Positions 27,385-35,386 of a stretch of DNA of 64,000 nucleotides are shown in pieces. Source of the DNA: Acidobacteriota bacterium (GTDB taxonomy: Bacteria > Actinomycetota > Actinomycetes > Actinomycetales > Microbacteriaceae). A program made the translations under genes and the position numbers. The number at the start of each line of letters is the position of its first letter. Position 1 is the stretch's first letter. Below the pieces are notes generated by a model. That model was not told the DNA's origin and searched no databases. It worked only from the letters and a program-made list of their open reading frames with translations. The stretch is taken from NCBI GenBank assembly GCA_019352055.1, contig JABBOB010000004.1, positions 36,212-100,211 of the forward strand. The letters are read 5' to 3'.

Positions 27385-28551
27385 GTGGCTCTCGGGACCG
27401 AGTCGCTCGCGGGGCTCAAGACGGTGCGGCTGACGGCGCGGGGCGGGGTGTTCCTCGGCGCCGGCTTCGTCGGGCTGGTCGTCGCCTACGCGGCGGGCTG
27501 GCCGGCGCTGCTGGCCGTGTCCCTGTTCCTGCTCGGCGCAGTGGTGGCGGGCATGGTGGCCGTGGTCGTCTCGCCCGCCTCCCTCGTCGTCGAGCGGCGC
27601 ATCGAGCCGCGGATCGTCGAGCAGCGCCGTCCCGTCCATGTGCGCCTCACCGCTCGCGGCTCCGCCCCGGGTGCGCTCGAGTGGAGCGAGGACCTGCCGC
27701 GGTCCGTCGTCGTCACCGGGCTCGCCGAGGGGGTGCTGCCGGCGGTGCGCGCGGATCGGCCCTCGCAGCTGATCGACTACTCGTTCTCGGCGCGCACCCG
27801 AGGCGCCGTGCCGATCGGGCCGCTGCGCATCGCCCGCACCGACCCGCTCGGGCTCGCGACGACGCGGCGGCGCGTCGGCGGGGTGGACCGGGTGGTCGTG
27901 CTCCCGGGCATCCATCCGGTGGAGCTGCCCTACGCGGTGCGCCGGAACGATCCGGACACGGGTGCCAGCACGGTGTTCGGCGCCGTCGGCGACCAGCTCG
28001 ACATCGTGGCTCGCGGCTACCGCGCCGGCGACCCGATGCGGTCGGTGGACTGGCGCGCCACCGCCCGGCGCGGCGAGCTGATGGTGCGCACGGAGACCGC
28101 GGCGACCACGGCCGCCACCGGCCTCCTCCTCGACGTGCGGCAGGAGGCCTGGCGGGACGCGGCCGCCTTCGAATGGGCGGTCGACTACGCGGCCTCGCTG
28201 CTGGCCGCGCTCGACGAACGGCACGCGTCGGTGCGGCTCGCCGCCGGCCAGGTGTCGGTCGGCGACGCGGTCGACGGCCTCGTGGCGCTCGCCACGGTGC
28301 AGCCGATCGCGGGAGCACCCGACCCGCACACCCTCCTCCGCGAGCTCGCCACGGTCGACGTGCAGGTCGTCCACGTCATCACCGGGCCCGGGGCCGCTGC
28401 CGAGGTGAGCACCCTTCCGGCGCTGCCGACCGGGGCGCTCGGGATCGTCTCCGTCGTCGCGAGACGGACCGTCGCGCTCGACCCGCCTCTCGGCTGGCAG
28501 GTCGTGCAGCGCGACTCCTCCGGACCCGTCGGTGCGGTGCGCGATGCCTGA
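27385..28551 (+). CDS. DUF58 (von Willebrand A-like) membrane-anchored protein
   Basis: A 388-residue protein with two N-terminal transmembrane helices (residues about 18-60) and a cytoplasmic DUF58 domain. The family motif YRAGDPMRSVDWRATARRGE is visible near residues 212-231, followed by a von Willebrand factor A-like fold. Its GTG directly abuts the MoxR stop. DUF58 proteins are the usual partners of MoxR ATPases. The stop overlaps the start of the transglutaminase gene. Confidence 0.9.
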   Translation: MALGTESLAGLKTVRLTARGGVFLGAGFVGLVVAYAAGWPALLAVSLFLLGAVVAGMVAVVVSPASLVVERRIEPRIVEQRRPVHVRLTARGSAPGALEWSEDLPRSVVVTGLAEGVLPAVRADRPSQLIDYSFSARTRGAVPIGPLRIARTDPLGLATTRRRVGGVDRVVVLPGIHPVELPYAVRRNDPDTGASTVFGAVGDQLDIVARGYRAGDPMRSVDWRATARRGELMVRTETAATTAATGLLLDVRQEAWRDAAAFEWAVDYAASLLAALDERHASVRLAAGQVSVGDAVDGLVALATVQPIAGAPDPHTLLRELATVDVQVVHVITGPGAAAEVSTLPALPTGALGIVSVVARRTVALDPPLGWQVVQRDSSGPVGAVRDA

Positions 28552-30745
28552 GCGGTCCGGAGGGCGAGGCGCGGTCACCGCGGTCACCGGTGTCGCCGTG
28601 CTGGTCGCCGCGCTGTCGCTGATGCCCGTCGTGAACGGCGCGCTCTGGTGGATCGAGTCCTGCGTCACCGTGATCGTCGCCCTGTCGTCGGTCGGCGGCT
28701 CCCGCCGGATCGGGCTGCCCTCCGCGGCTGCGGCGCTCGTCGGCCTGGCGACCGTGCCGATCGTCGCGGCACTGATCGTGTCCGGGTCCTCGGCCGCCAC
28801 CGGATCGTCCGCGAGCGCGGCCGCGGCGGTCATGGACGCCTTCACCGCCGCGTTCCGGCAGATCTACCTGGACGCCGTCCCGGCGCAGGGCACCGCCGAG
28901 CTGGCGCTGCTGATCGCGGTGGGAGCTGCGGTCGTCGCGGTCGTCGCCGACTTCGTGACCGTCGGCCTGCGTGCCCCCGTCGCCGGGACCCTCGTCGTCA
29001 TCGCCGTCGCGATCGTGCCGGGCAAGGCGTTCGCCACCGGTACGAACGGTCTGCTGCTGCTCGCCGTCGCGGCGTCGGCGCTCGCCGTGATCGCGGTCGA
29101 CCGTCGACGGCGCGGCCGCCCGCCCCGGGTCGCGGGCCTCGCGGCGGCCGGCGCGATCGCCGTCGTCGTCGCGCTGCTCGCACAGGTGATCCTGCCGACC
29201 CCGTACGCCTCGCAGGCGGCGAGTGCGGGTGCGCCGATCATCGATGCGGGCGCGAACCCGCTGCTGCGTCTCGGGCAGGATCTGCGCCGCGGCGCGACCA
29301 CGCCGGTGCTCACCTACACGGGCGGGGGCGGGCAGCCGGTGTACCTGCGCCTCGCCGTGCTGGAGGACTTCCAGGGCGACACCTGGGCGCCGAACCCACC
29401 GGACGGGAACGTGCTCGGCTCCGGTGCCGCGCCGCAGGCACCGGGCGTCGCGCAGTCCGCGGACACGACGACGACGTCGACGACGATCACCCCCGCCTCC
29501 GACAGCGCGATCGGCGACCGCCTGCCGCTGCCCTATCCCGCCGTGTCCGTGCAGGGCGTCGATGGACGGTTCCAGTGGGAGGACAAAGGGCTGACACTCG
29601 CGCGCTCCGGCGGCGGTGCGGTCGGGACCTACACGGCACGCGCCGTGACGGTCGCCGCGACCCCCGCCGAGCTGCGCGCCGCCTCCGTCTCCGTGCCCTC
29701 GGGCGACGAGCAGTCGTTGAGCCTGCCCGCCGCCGTGCCGTCGATCATCCGCAGGACCGCGGACCGGTGGGTCGCGGCCGCGCGCACCCCCTACGACATG
29801 GCGCTCGCGATCCAGAACCAGCTGCGCGACGGCGCCTTCTCCTACGACGAGAGCACCCCTGCGGCGCAGGGGTACGACGGCGACGGCCTCGGTGTCATCG
29901 CGACCTTCCTGAAGGTCAAGGCCGGGTACTGCATCCACTTCGCATCCACGATGGCCGTGATGGCTCGGCTCGAGGGCATCCCCGCGCGCATCGTCGTCGG
30001 CTACCAGCCGGGGACGGTCCAGCCGGGCAGCCGCGCTCGGGTCGTCACGAGCGACGACCTCCATGCCTGGCCGGAACTGTACTTCGACGGTATCGGCTGG
30101 GTCCGCTTCGAGCCCACCCCGGGGCGGGGCAGCGTACCGACGTACGCACCGCTCCCGTCCACCGCCGTGACCTCGGCACCGACCAAGGCGCCCTCGGCGG
30201 CGGCGGCCGCCGCGACGCCGACCCCGACCGACTCCGCCGCTGCCGGACCCGTCCACCGCACGGGCGCGGGCGTCGCCATCGGGCCGGTGCTGCAGGGGGG
30301 CGGCGTCGCGCTGCTGGTCCTGCTGCTGCTGGCGCTGCCCGGCCTGCTCCGAGCGGGGCTGCGGCGACGGCGGCTCGCTCGCCTGTCGAGGGACGGCCCG
30401 GACGCCGCCTGGCGCGAGATCCTCGACACGGCGCTCGACCTCGGCCTGGAGACGGGGAGGGGCCTGAGCCCGCGCGGCATCGAGGCCGTCGTCGCCGAGC
30501 AGGTCGGGCGGTCGGCCGAGGTCCGCGCGTCCCTCGCGCGGCTCCGCGGGGCCTACGAGCGGCAGGCCTACTCCCGGGACACCGCGCAAGCGAGCGCCGC
30601 GGACGTGCAGGTGGTGACCCGGGCGCTGCAGGCCCGTGCCACGCCGTCCGGACGTGTCCTCGCGGCCGTGGCGCCGCGCTCGCTCGTCGGTACACTGGGC
30701 ACGCCGCGACTGGCGTTCGGGTGGTCACCACCGGGAAGCGGCTGA
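28544..30745 (+). CDS. Membrane transglutaminase-like protein (TgpA type)
   Basis: A 733-residue protein. Residues 1-220 hold about six transmembrane helices (DUF3488-like); then comes an extracytoplasmic transglutaminase-like domain with catalytic Cys in KAGYCIHFASTMAVMARLEG (near residue 465), His in DDLHAWPELYF and Asp in the following strand; then an Ala/Thr/Pro linker, one transmembrane helix near residue 590 and a cytoplasmic DUF4129-like tail. I chose ATG 28544, which overlaps the DUF58 stop. Its last 55 nt contain the promoter and first part of the ZTP aptamer of glyA. Confidence 0.88.
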   Translation: MPERSGGRGAVTAVTGVAVLVAALSLMPVVNGALWWIESCVTVIVALSSVGGSRRIGLPSAAAALVGLATVPIVAALIVSGSSAATGSSASAAAAVMDAFTAAFRQIYLDAVPAQGTAELALLIAVGAAVVAVVADFVTVGLRAPVAGTLVVIAVAIVPGKAFATGTNGLLLLAVAASALAVIAVDRRRRGRPPRVAGLAAAGAIAVVVALLAQVILPTPYASQAASAGAPIIDAGANPLLRLGQDLRRGATTPVLTYTGGGGQPVYLRLAVLEDFQGDTWAPNPPDGNVLGSGAAPQAPGVAQSADTTTTSTTITPASDSAIGDRLPLPYPAVSVQGVDGRFQWEDKGLTLARSGGGAVGTYTARAVTVAATPAELRAASVSVPSGDEQSLSLPAAVPSIIRRTADRWVAAARTPYDMALAIQNQLRDGAFSYDESTPAAQGYDGDGLGVIATFLKVKAGYCIHFASTMAVMARLEGIPARIVVGYQPGTVQPGSRARVVTSDDLHAWPELYFDGIGWVRFEPTPGRGSVPTYAPLPSTAVTSAPTKAPSAAAAAATPTPTDSAAAGPVHRTGAGVAIGPVLQGGGVALLVLLLLALPGLLRAGLRRRRLARLSRDGPDAAWREILDTALDLGLETGRGLSPRGIEAVVAEQVGRSAEVRASLARLRGAYERQAYSRDTAQASAADVQVVTRALQARATPSGRVLAAVAPRSLVGTLGTPRLAFGWSPPGSG

Positions 30746-30786
30746 TGGGTCCGCATCGACCGGGTCCGCGCCGTTCGCCTGGGCGC
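30691..30786 (+). ncRNA. ZTP (pfl motif) riboswitch of glyA with its promoter
   Basis: After a TACACT -10 box (30691-30696) the RNA shows the conserved parts of the ZMP/ZTP aptamer: GCGACTGGCG (30706-30715), GGTCACCACCGGGAAGC (30723-30739) and, after a variable hairpin, CCGTTCGCCTGGGC. ZTP binding turns on purine and one-carbon genes when 10-formyl-THF is short. The first half lies inside the transglutaminase CDS. AGGAG at 30831-30835 is the glyA ribosome site, so control could act on translation or termination. Confidence 0.88.
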
Positions 30787-30843
30787 TGACCGATCACCCG
30801 TCCGCTGCGCGCCCGCGCACCCGTCCGACGCCAGGAGTCACTC

Positions 30844-32139
30844 GTGACCGACACCGCAACCACCACGGCCTCCACCTTCGACGCTCCGCTGGAGGAGGTC
30901 GACCCGGAGATCGCGGCCGTGCTCCGCGACGAGCTCGCCCGCCAGCGCACCACGCTGGAGATGATCGCCAGCGAGAACTTCGTGCCCCGCTCCGTGCTCA
31001 CCTCCACGGGCAGCGTGCTCACGAACAAGTACGCCGAGGGGTACCCCGGCCGGCGCTACTACGGCGGCTGCGAGGTCGTCGACGTGGCGGAGGAGCTCGC
31101 GATCGCGCGGGCCAGGTCGCTGTTCGGCGCCGGGTTCGCGAACGTGCAACCGCATTCCGGTGCGACGGCCAACGCCGCCGTGCTCGCGGCGCTCGCGCAG
31201 CCGGGCGACACGATCCTCGGGCTCGAGCTGTCGCACGGCGGTCATCTCACCCACGGCATGAAGCTGAACTTCTCCGGGAAGCTCTACGACGCCGTCGCGT
31301 ACGGCGTCGACCCCGAGACGTTCCTCGTGGATATGAACCGGGTCCGCGACGCTGCGAAGGAGCACCGCCCCGCCGTCATCATCGCGGGCTGGTCCGCCTA
31401 CCCCCGCCAGCTCGATTTCGCCGCGTTCCGCGAGATCGCGGACGAGGTCGGCGCGAAGCTCTGGGTCGACATGGCCCACTTCGCCGGTCTCGTCGCCGCG
31501 GGGCTGCACCCCAACCCGGTGCCCCACGCCGACGTGGTGTCGACCACGGTGCACAAGACGCTCGGCGGCCCGCGCTCCGGGCTGATCGTCGCCAGGGACG
31601 ACACCTTCGCCAAGAAGCTGAACTCCGCTGTGTTCCCGGGCCAGCAGGGCGGACCGCTCATGCACGTGATCGCCGCGAAGGCGACCGCGCTGAAGATCGC
31701 GGCGTCCGAGGAGTTCCGGGATCGCCAGGTCCGCACGCTCGCAGGCGCGAGGGCGTTGGCCGAGCGCCTCACCGCTCCCGACGCGCGGGCGGGCGGCGTC
31801 GACGTGCTCACCGGAGGGACCGACGTGCACCTGGTGCTCGCCGACCTGCGCGAGTCGCCCATCGACGGCCGCGAGGCGGAGGACCTGCTGCACGCGGCGG
31901 GCATCACGGTCAACCGCAACTCGGTGCCCTTCGACCCGCGGCCGCCGATGCGCACCTCCGGCATCCGCATCGGCACGCCCGCGCTCGCGACCCGCGGTTT
32001 CGCGGAGCCCGAGTTCCGCGAGGTCGCCGACATCATCGCCCGCGTGCTCACGCCGGGCGCGGACATCGCGGGCCTCCGCGCCGAGGTCGAGGCGCTGGCC
32101 GGACGCTTCCCCCTCTACCGGGGTCTCGAGGCCTGGTAG
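30844..32139 (+). CDS. glyA: Serine hydroxymethyltransferase
   Basis: Interconverts serine plus THF with glycine plus 5,10-methylene-THF, the main source of one-carbon units. The 431-residue PLP enzyme shows [32 protein letters not shown] and the PLP lysine in [15 protein letters not shown] near residue 238. The GTG has AGGAG upstream. A ZTP riboswitch lies in the leader, so glyA should rise when ZMP/ZTP accumulates. It is convergent with folD, which has its own ZTP riboswitch, and the two share a terminator. Confidence 0.97.
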   Translation: MTDTATTTASTFDAPLEEVDPEIAAVLRDELARQRTTLEMIASENFVPRSVLTSTGSVLTNKYAEGYPGRRYYGGCEVVDVAEELAIARARSLFGAGFANVQPHSGATANAAVLAALAQPGDTILGLELSHGGHLTHGMKLNFSGKLYDAVAYGVDPETFLVDMNRVRDAAKEHRPAVIIAGWSAYPRQLDFAAFREIADEVGAKLWVDMAHFAGLVAAGLHPNPVPHADVVSTTVHKTLGGPRSGLIVARDDTFAKKLNSAVFPGQQGGPLMHVIAAKATALKIAASEEFRDRQVRTLAGARALAERLTAPDARAGGVDVLTGGTDVHLVLADLRESPIDGREAEDLLHAAGITVNRNSVPFDPRPPMRTSGIRIGTPALATRGFAEPEFREVADIIARVLTPGADIAGLRAEVEALAGRFPLYRGLEAW

Positions 32140-32150
32140 TCCGTTCCATG

Positions 32151-32196
32151 CCCGGCGGGCTTCCGGCGCGGTTGCGCCGCCCGGAAGCCCGTCGGG
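32151..32196. terminator. Bidirectional terminator between glyA and folD
   Basis: CCCGGCGGGCTTCCGG (32151-32166) pairs with the complementary run at 32181-32196 with one G-T mismatch, across a 14-nt loop. It lies between the stops of convergent glyA and folD. Confidence 0.75.
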
Positions 32197-32205
32197 TGGG
32201 ATCGG

Positions 32206-33045
32206 TCAGCCGACGTGGCCCCGCCAGGCCGTGACGGTCTGGTCGAGCAGGGTGGCGATGGTCATCGGCCCGACCCCGCCCGGCACCGGGGTGATGAGGG
32301 AGGCGCGTTCCACCGCCCCTTCGAAGTCCACGTCGCCCTTGCCGTGGTCGTAGCCGGCATCGATCACGACGGCGCCCGGCCGGACCCAGGCACCGGGGAT
32401 GAGGCCCGGCCTGCCGACCGCTGAGACGAGCAGCTCTGCTCGCTCGACGTGCGACCGCAGGTCCTTGGTCAGCACGTGGCAGGAGGTCACGGTCGCGCCG
32501 TGCGCCGCGAGCAGCGCGGACAGCGGACGCCCGAGGATCGGGCCCTGCCCGACCACGACCGCCTCGAGGCCCGGGAGCTCGACCCCGTACACGTCGAGGA
32601 GGCGGAGGATGGCTCCGGGGGTCGCGGAGGAGAATCCGCCGGACCCCTCCGCCATCCGGGCGAAGGACGCGAAGGTGACCCCGTCGACGTCCTTGTCCGC
32701 GGCGATCGCCTCGAACGCGGCGCGCTCGTCCACCTGCGACGGCACCGGATGCTGCAGCAGGATGCCGTCGATCTCGGGATCGGAGGAGAGCGCCTGGATC
32801 GTGGTGAGCAGCCGCTCGGTCGTCGTGGTGCTGGGCAGGTCGACGCGTCGGGTGGCGAGGCCGGCGGCCTGCGCCCGCCGGACCTTCATCCGAACGTAGG
32901 TGTGGGAGGCGGGGTCGCCGCCGACGAGCACGGTCGCGATGCACGGGGGCCGGAGCCCGGCGCCGACACCGACCCTCACCTCCGCGGCGATGCGCTCCAG
33001 GGTGGTGGCCGCGAGAGCGGATCCATCGATGAGACGAGCGGGCAC
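32206..33045 (-). CDS. folD: Methylenetetrahydrofolate dehydrogenase/cyclohydrolase
   Basis: Converts 5,10-methylene-THF to 10-formyl-THF in two steps. The 279-residue protein has the catalytic Lys in YVRMKVRRAQAAGL, QHPVPSQVDERAAFEAI, the NADP-binding VVVGQGPILGRPLSALL and the family's C-terminal PVPGGVGPMTIATLL. GTG 33045 follows AGGAGG by 6 nt and matches the family N-terminus; the open frame further upstream is leader RNA. A ZTP riboswitch precedes it, which makes folD and glyA a small regulon for restoring 10-formyl-THF. Confidence 0.96.
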   Translation of the reverse strand: MPARLIDGSALAATTLERIAAEVRVGVGAGLRPPCIATVLVGGDPASHTYVRMKVRRAQAAGLATRRVDLPSTTTTERLLTTIQALSSDPEIDGILLQHPVPSQVDERAAFEAIAADKDVDGVTFASFARMAEGSGGFSSATPGAILRLLDVYGVELPGLEAVVVGQGPILGRPLSALLAAHGATVTSCHVLTKDLRSHVERAELLVSAVGRPGLIPGAWVRPGAVVIDAGYDHGKGDVDFEGAVERASLITPVPGGVGPMTIATLLDQTVTAWRGHVG

Positions 33046-33072
33046 GGGGACCTCCTGGGACGAGAAGCGCGG

Positions 33073-33150
33073 AGGCGCCCAGGCGGTCGACGCGTTCCGC
33101 CGGTACTCCCTGGTGGTCGTCCACCTGCGCCGGTCGTTCCCACCACGGTA
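33073..33150 (-). ncRNA. ZTP (pfl motif) riboswitch of folD with its promoter
   Basis: On the minus strand a TACCGT -10 box (33150-33145) is followed by the ZTP aptamer parts in order: ACGACCGGCG, GGTGGACGACCACCAGGGAG, then CCGCCTGGGCGCC ending near 33073. Loop lengths and the terminal CGCCTGGGC match the glyA copy although the variable stems differ, which argues for selection. AGGAGG about 20 nt further on is the likely controlled ribosome site. Confidence 0.88.
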
Positions 33151-33265
33151 CCGGGTCGCCGTCCGGGCCTCGCCGTTCGTGGGTCTCCGTCCAGCAGACC
33201 GCGCGGAGCGGTTGGGATGATCGGTCGGGCCGGGAACGCCGGCGTCCGACCTGAAGGAGCCCCAG

Positions 33266-34189
33266 ATGCCCGCGACCGGAGCGCAGCACGTCCTGCACCT
33301 CGATGGGGAGCACGGCCCGGTGACGGCGGTCGTGGCGGACCTGGCAGCGAGCCTCCGCCGGGTCCGGGTCGGTGGGACGGACATCGTGCAGGACTACGGC
33401 GCGGACGCGCTGCCCTCCGGCGCCTCCGGGATCGTGCTCGTGCCGTGGCCGAACCGCGTGCGCGACGGGCGGTGGACGCTCGAGGGCGCGACGCAGCAGC
33501 TCGACCTCACCGAGCCGGCCAAGGGCAACGCGACCCACGGTCTGCTCCGGAACACGGGCTACCACGTGACCGACCGCGCCGACGCCGCTGTCACGCTGTC
33601 GGCGACGGCGTTCCCCCAGCACGGCTACCCGTTCCACCTCGACGTCTCGGTGCGCTACGCGCTGACCGCGGCGGGGATCGACGTCGCCTACGGTGTCCGG
33701 AACGTGGGGGAGGGCCGAGCGCCGTTCGGCATCGGATCGCACCCGTACCTCCGCGTCGGCGACACCGCGATGCGCGACCTGGTCGTCACGGTGTCGGGCG
33801 ATCGGCTGCTCGAGACCGACGAACGGAGCCTGCCGGTGCGCGAGGTTCCGGTCGAGGGCACCGGCCGCGACCTGCGTGCGGGAGCACCGCTGCGCGATCT
33901 CGATCTCGACACCGCGTACACCGGGCTCGAGACCGTCGACGGGCGGGTGCGGCACCGTCTCGCCGCTCCGGGCGGGTCTGCGGTGGAGCTCGCCGCCGAC
34001 CCGGTGTTCGCGTGGGTGCAGGTCTTCACCAACGACGTCTACGACACGGACGACGGCCGGATCGGCGCGGTCGCGGTAGAGCCGATGACGTGCCCCGCCG
34101 ACGCGCTCAACTCGGGAAGGGGTCTGCTGCACCTCGAGCCCGGCGAAGCCTGGGAGGCGGGCTGGAGCCTGACGCTGCTGCACCCGTAG
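33266..34189 (+). CDS. Aldose 1-epimerase family protein
   Basis: A 307-residue protein of the galactose mutarotase-like fold, interconverting anomers of a hexose or sugar phosphate. The conserved segments are VLVPWPNRVRDGRW, NATHGLLRNTGY (first His), GIGSHPYLRVGD (second His) and the C-terminal EPMTCPADALNSG with Glu, the pattern of the YihR/GalM-like subgroup of actinobacteria. AAGGAG precedes the ATG. It is transcribed alone, ending 3 bp from the convergent DUF3054 gene. The sugar is not known. Confidence 0.9.
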   Translation: MPATGAQHVLHLDGEHGPVTAVVADLAASLRRVRVGGTDIVQDYGADALPSGASGIVLVPWPNRVRDGRWTLEGATQQLDLTEPAKGNATHGLLRNTGYHVTDRADAAVTLSATAFPQHGYPFHLDVSVRYALTAAGIDVAYGVRNVGEGRAPFGIGSHPYLRVGDTAMRDLVVTVSGDRLLETDERSLPVREVPVEGTGRDLRAGAPLRDLDLDTAYTGLETVDGRVRHRLAAPGGSAVELAADPVFAWVQVFTNDVYDTDDGRIGAVAVEPMTCPADALNSGRGLLHLEPGEAWEAGWSLTLLHP

Positions 34190-34192
34190 CGG

Positions 34193-34603
34193 TCACCGCC
34201 GGCGGACGAAGAAGCCGACCGGCCCGGGTACGTCCGCGGAGCGCGTCGCCGACCGGTCGAGCGCGACGCGCAGCAGCCGCCAGCCGAGCAGGAAGGCGCC
34301 GAGGACGATCGCTGCGACGATCACGAACGCGACCTGCAGGCCCTGACCGCTCACCGCCCGGAGCAGCATCCCGATCAGCACCGTCCCGACCCACGCGACG
34401 AGCCCTGTGCGTGCGATCGAGAACGGACGGCGCCAGCCGCGGGAGCCCAGCCAGCCGACGACGAGACCGGTCGCGAACGGCCAGAAGGTCACCGCGAAAC
34501 CCGACTGGCCCTCGCGGTGGCTCGCCCGACCGATCACGACGAACAGCGCGACGGCGGCCACGTCGATCACGAACGCGACGAGCGCGCGGAGGCGGAGATC
34601 CAT
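34193..34603 (-). CDS. DUF3054-family small membrane protein
   Basis: A 136-residue protein with four transmembrane helices (for example AVALFVVIGRASHREG, TGLVAWVGTVLIGMLLRA and a third ending FLLGWRLLRVAL). It fits the DUF3054 family of unknown function. A GACACT hexamer lies 7 nt before the ATG and would give a leaderless mRNA, although its first base is off consensus. The 205-bp gap upstream, to the divergent gene at 34809, holds GC-rich inverted repeats but no further gene that I can support. Confidence 0.75.
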   Translation of the reverse strand: MDLRLRALVAFVIDVAAVALFVVIGRASHREGQSGFAVTFWPFATGLVVGWLGSRGWRRPFSIARTGLVAWVGTVLIGMLLRAVSGQGLQVAFVIVAAIVLGAFLLGWRLLRVALDRSATRSADVPGPVGFFVRRR

Positions 34604-34795
34604 GCCCGCCAGTGTCCCACCCCGCGCGCCGCCGGCCGTCGACCGGCAGGGGGCTCGCTCGCCCGGCACGACCCGATCCGCGCCGCCCCTCGCGGCGACC
34701 ACGATCCTGAGCGGGTCCCCGGTCCCCGCGCGACGGGGTGAACCGGGGGTTGCCGCGCGGCGAACGCGGGACGGCCCCGGAGCGACCTGCGGGTT

Positions 34796-34809
34796 TACGC
34801 TTTCCGGCA
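34796..34809 (+). promoter_or_regulatory. Leaderless promoter (-10 TACGCT)
   Basis: TACGCT at 34796-34801 ends 7 nt before ATG 34809. Confidence 0.55.
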
Positions 34810-35057
34810 TGGTCGACGAGGCGGGGGACGAGCGCGGCCTGATCCGGGCCGTCGACGAGCACCTCACCAGGACCTACGACGTGGTGGTCGACGACGTGGT
34901 GCTGCGCACCTGGGGCAACGAGCAGATCGAGCTCACCTACCTGCTGCTCAGCGCCGCGATCTCCGCCTCCGGCGGGGAGGTCGAGGAATCCGACCTGTGG
35001 CTCGTCGCGCGTGCGGTCGCATTCGCCACCGAGGTCGCCGCGCCCGTCGAGGGCTGA
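34809..35057 (+). CDS. Hypothetical acidic protein, 82 residues
   Basis: A short, strongly acidic, mainly helical protein (MVDEAGDERGLIRAVDEHLT at the start). No known motif is visible. The leaderless promoter directly before the ATG, and its fit between two other genes with like promoters, support it as a real gene. It ends 3 bp before the stop of the convergent small gene. Function unknown. Confidence 0.6.
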   Translation: MVDEAGDERGLIRAVDEHLTRTYDVVVDDVVLRTWGNEQIELTYLLLSAAISASGGEVEESDLWLVARAVAFATEVAAPVEG

Positions 35058-35060
35058 GCT

Positions 35061-35312
35061 TCAGCGGCGGCGGCGCCGACGGAGGGGCCCGGCCTCCTCG
35101 GCCGCGGCGCTGGAGTAGTCGTAGCGGACCGGATCGCCGAGGTGCCCCTCGGTCAGCGCGTACTCGACGCCCTCCCGCTCGATGCGAAGCGGCAGCCCGG
35201 CCGACGGGATCACCATGATCTCGCGGGTGTCCGGAGCGGGAGCGTCGACGAACTCCACGACGACCTCGTCGCCCGGTTCGGGCGCCTCGCCCTTCGCATG
35301 TCGTCCCACCAC
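35061..35312 (-). CDS. Hypothetical small basic-tailed protein, 83 residues
   Basis: The protein starts MVGRHAKGEAPEPGDEVVVE and ends in a run of seven Arg (GPLRRRRRRR-like tail of mixed Arg). The middle (REIMVIPSAGLPLRIEREG) looks like a small beta domain. The start is set by a TACCCT box on the minus strand (35324-35319), 6 nt before GTG 35312. I do not recognise the family. It is divergent from prpD, and the two promoters are about 50 bp apart. Function unknown; nucleic acid binding through the Arg tail is only a possibility. Confidence 0.6.
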   Translation of the reverse strand: MVGRHAKGEAPEPGDEVVVEFVDAPAPDTREIMVIPSAGLPLRIEREGVEYALTEGHLGDPVRYDYSSAAAEEAGPLRRRRRR

Positions 35313-35324
35313 CGGAGCAGGGTA
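35312..35324 (-). promoter_or_regulatory. Leaderless promoter (-10 TACCCT)
   Basis: Minus-strand TACCCT (35324-35319) is followed by 6 nt and GTG 35312. Confidence 0.5.
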
Positions 35325-35372
35325 ACCGGGGTGCCTGGGCGACGCGCCGAGCCGAGCCCGGATCACGGTGGT

Positions 35373-35386
35373 TACTGTGCTGAGCA
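35373..35386 (+). promoter_or_regulatory. Leaderless prpD promoter (-10 TACTGT)
   Basis: TACTGT at 35373-35378 ends 7 nt before ATG 35386. No copy of the GAAGAT-N6-ATCTTC motif is present here. Confidence 0.55.

Noticed and set aside
30546-30745. Early stop or shorter transglutaminase ending before the riboswitch
   Set aside because: No stop codon occurs in frame until 30743-30745, so the overlap with the riboswitch is real in the sequence.
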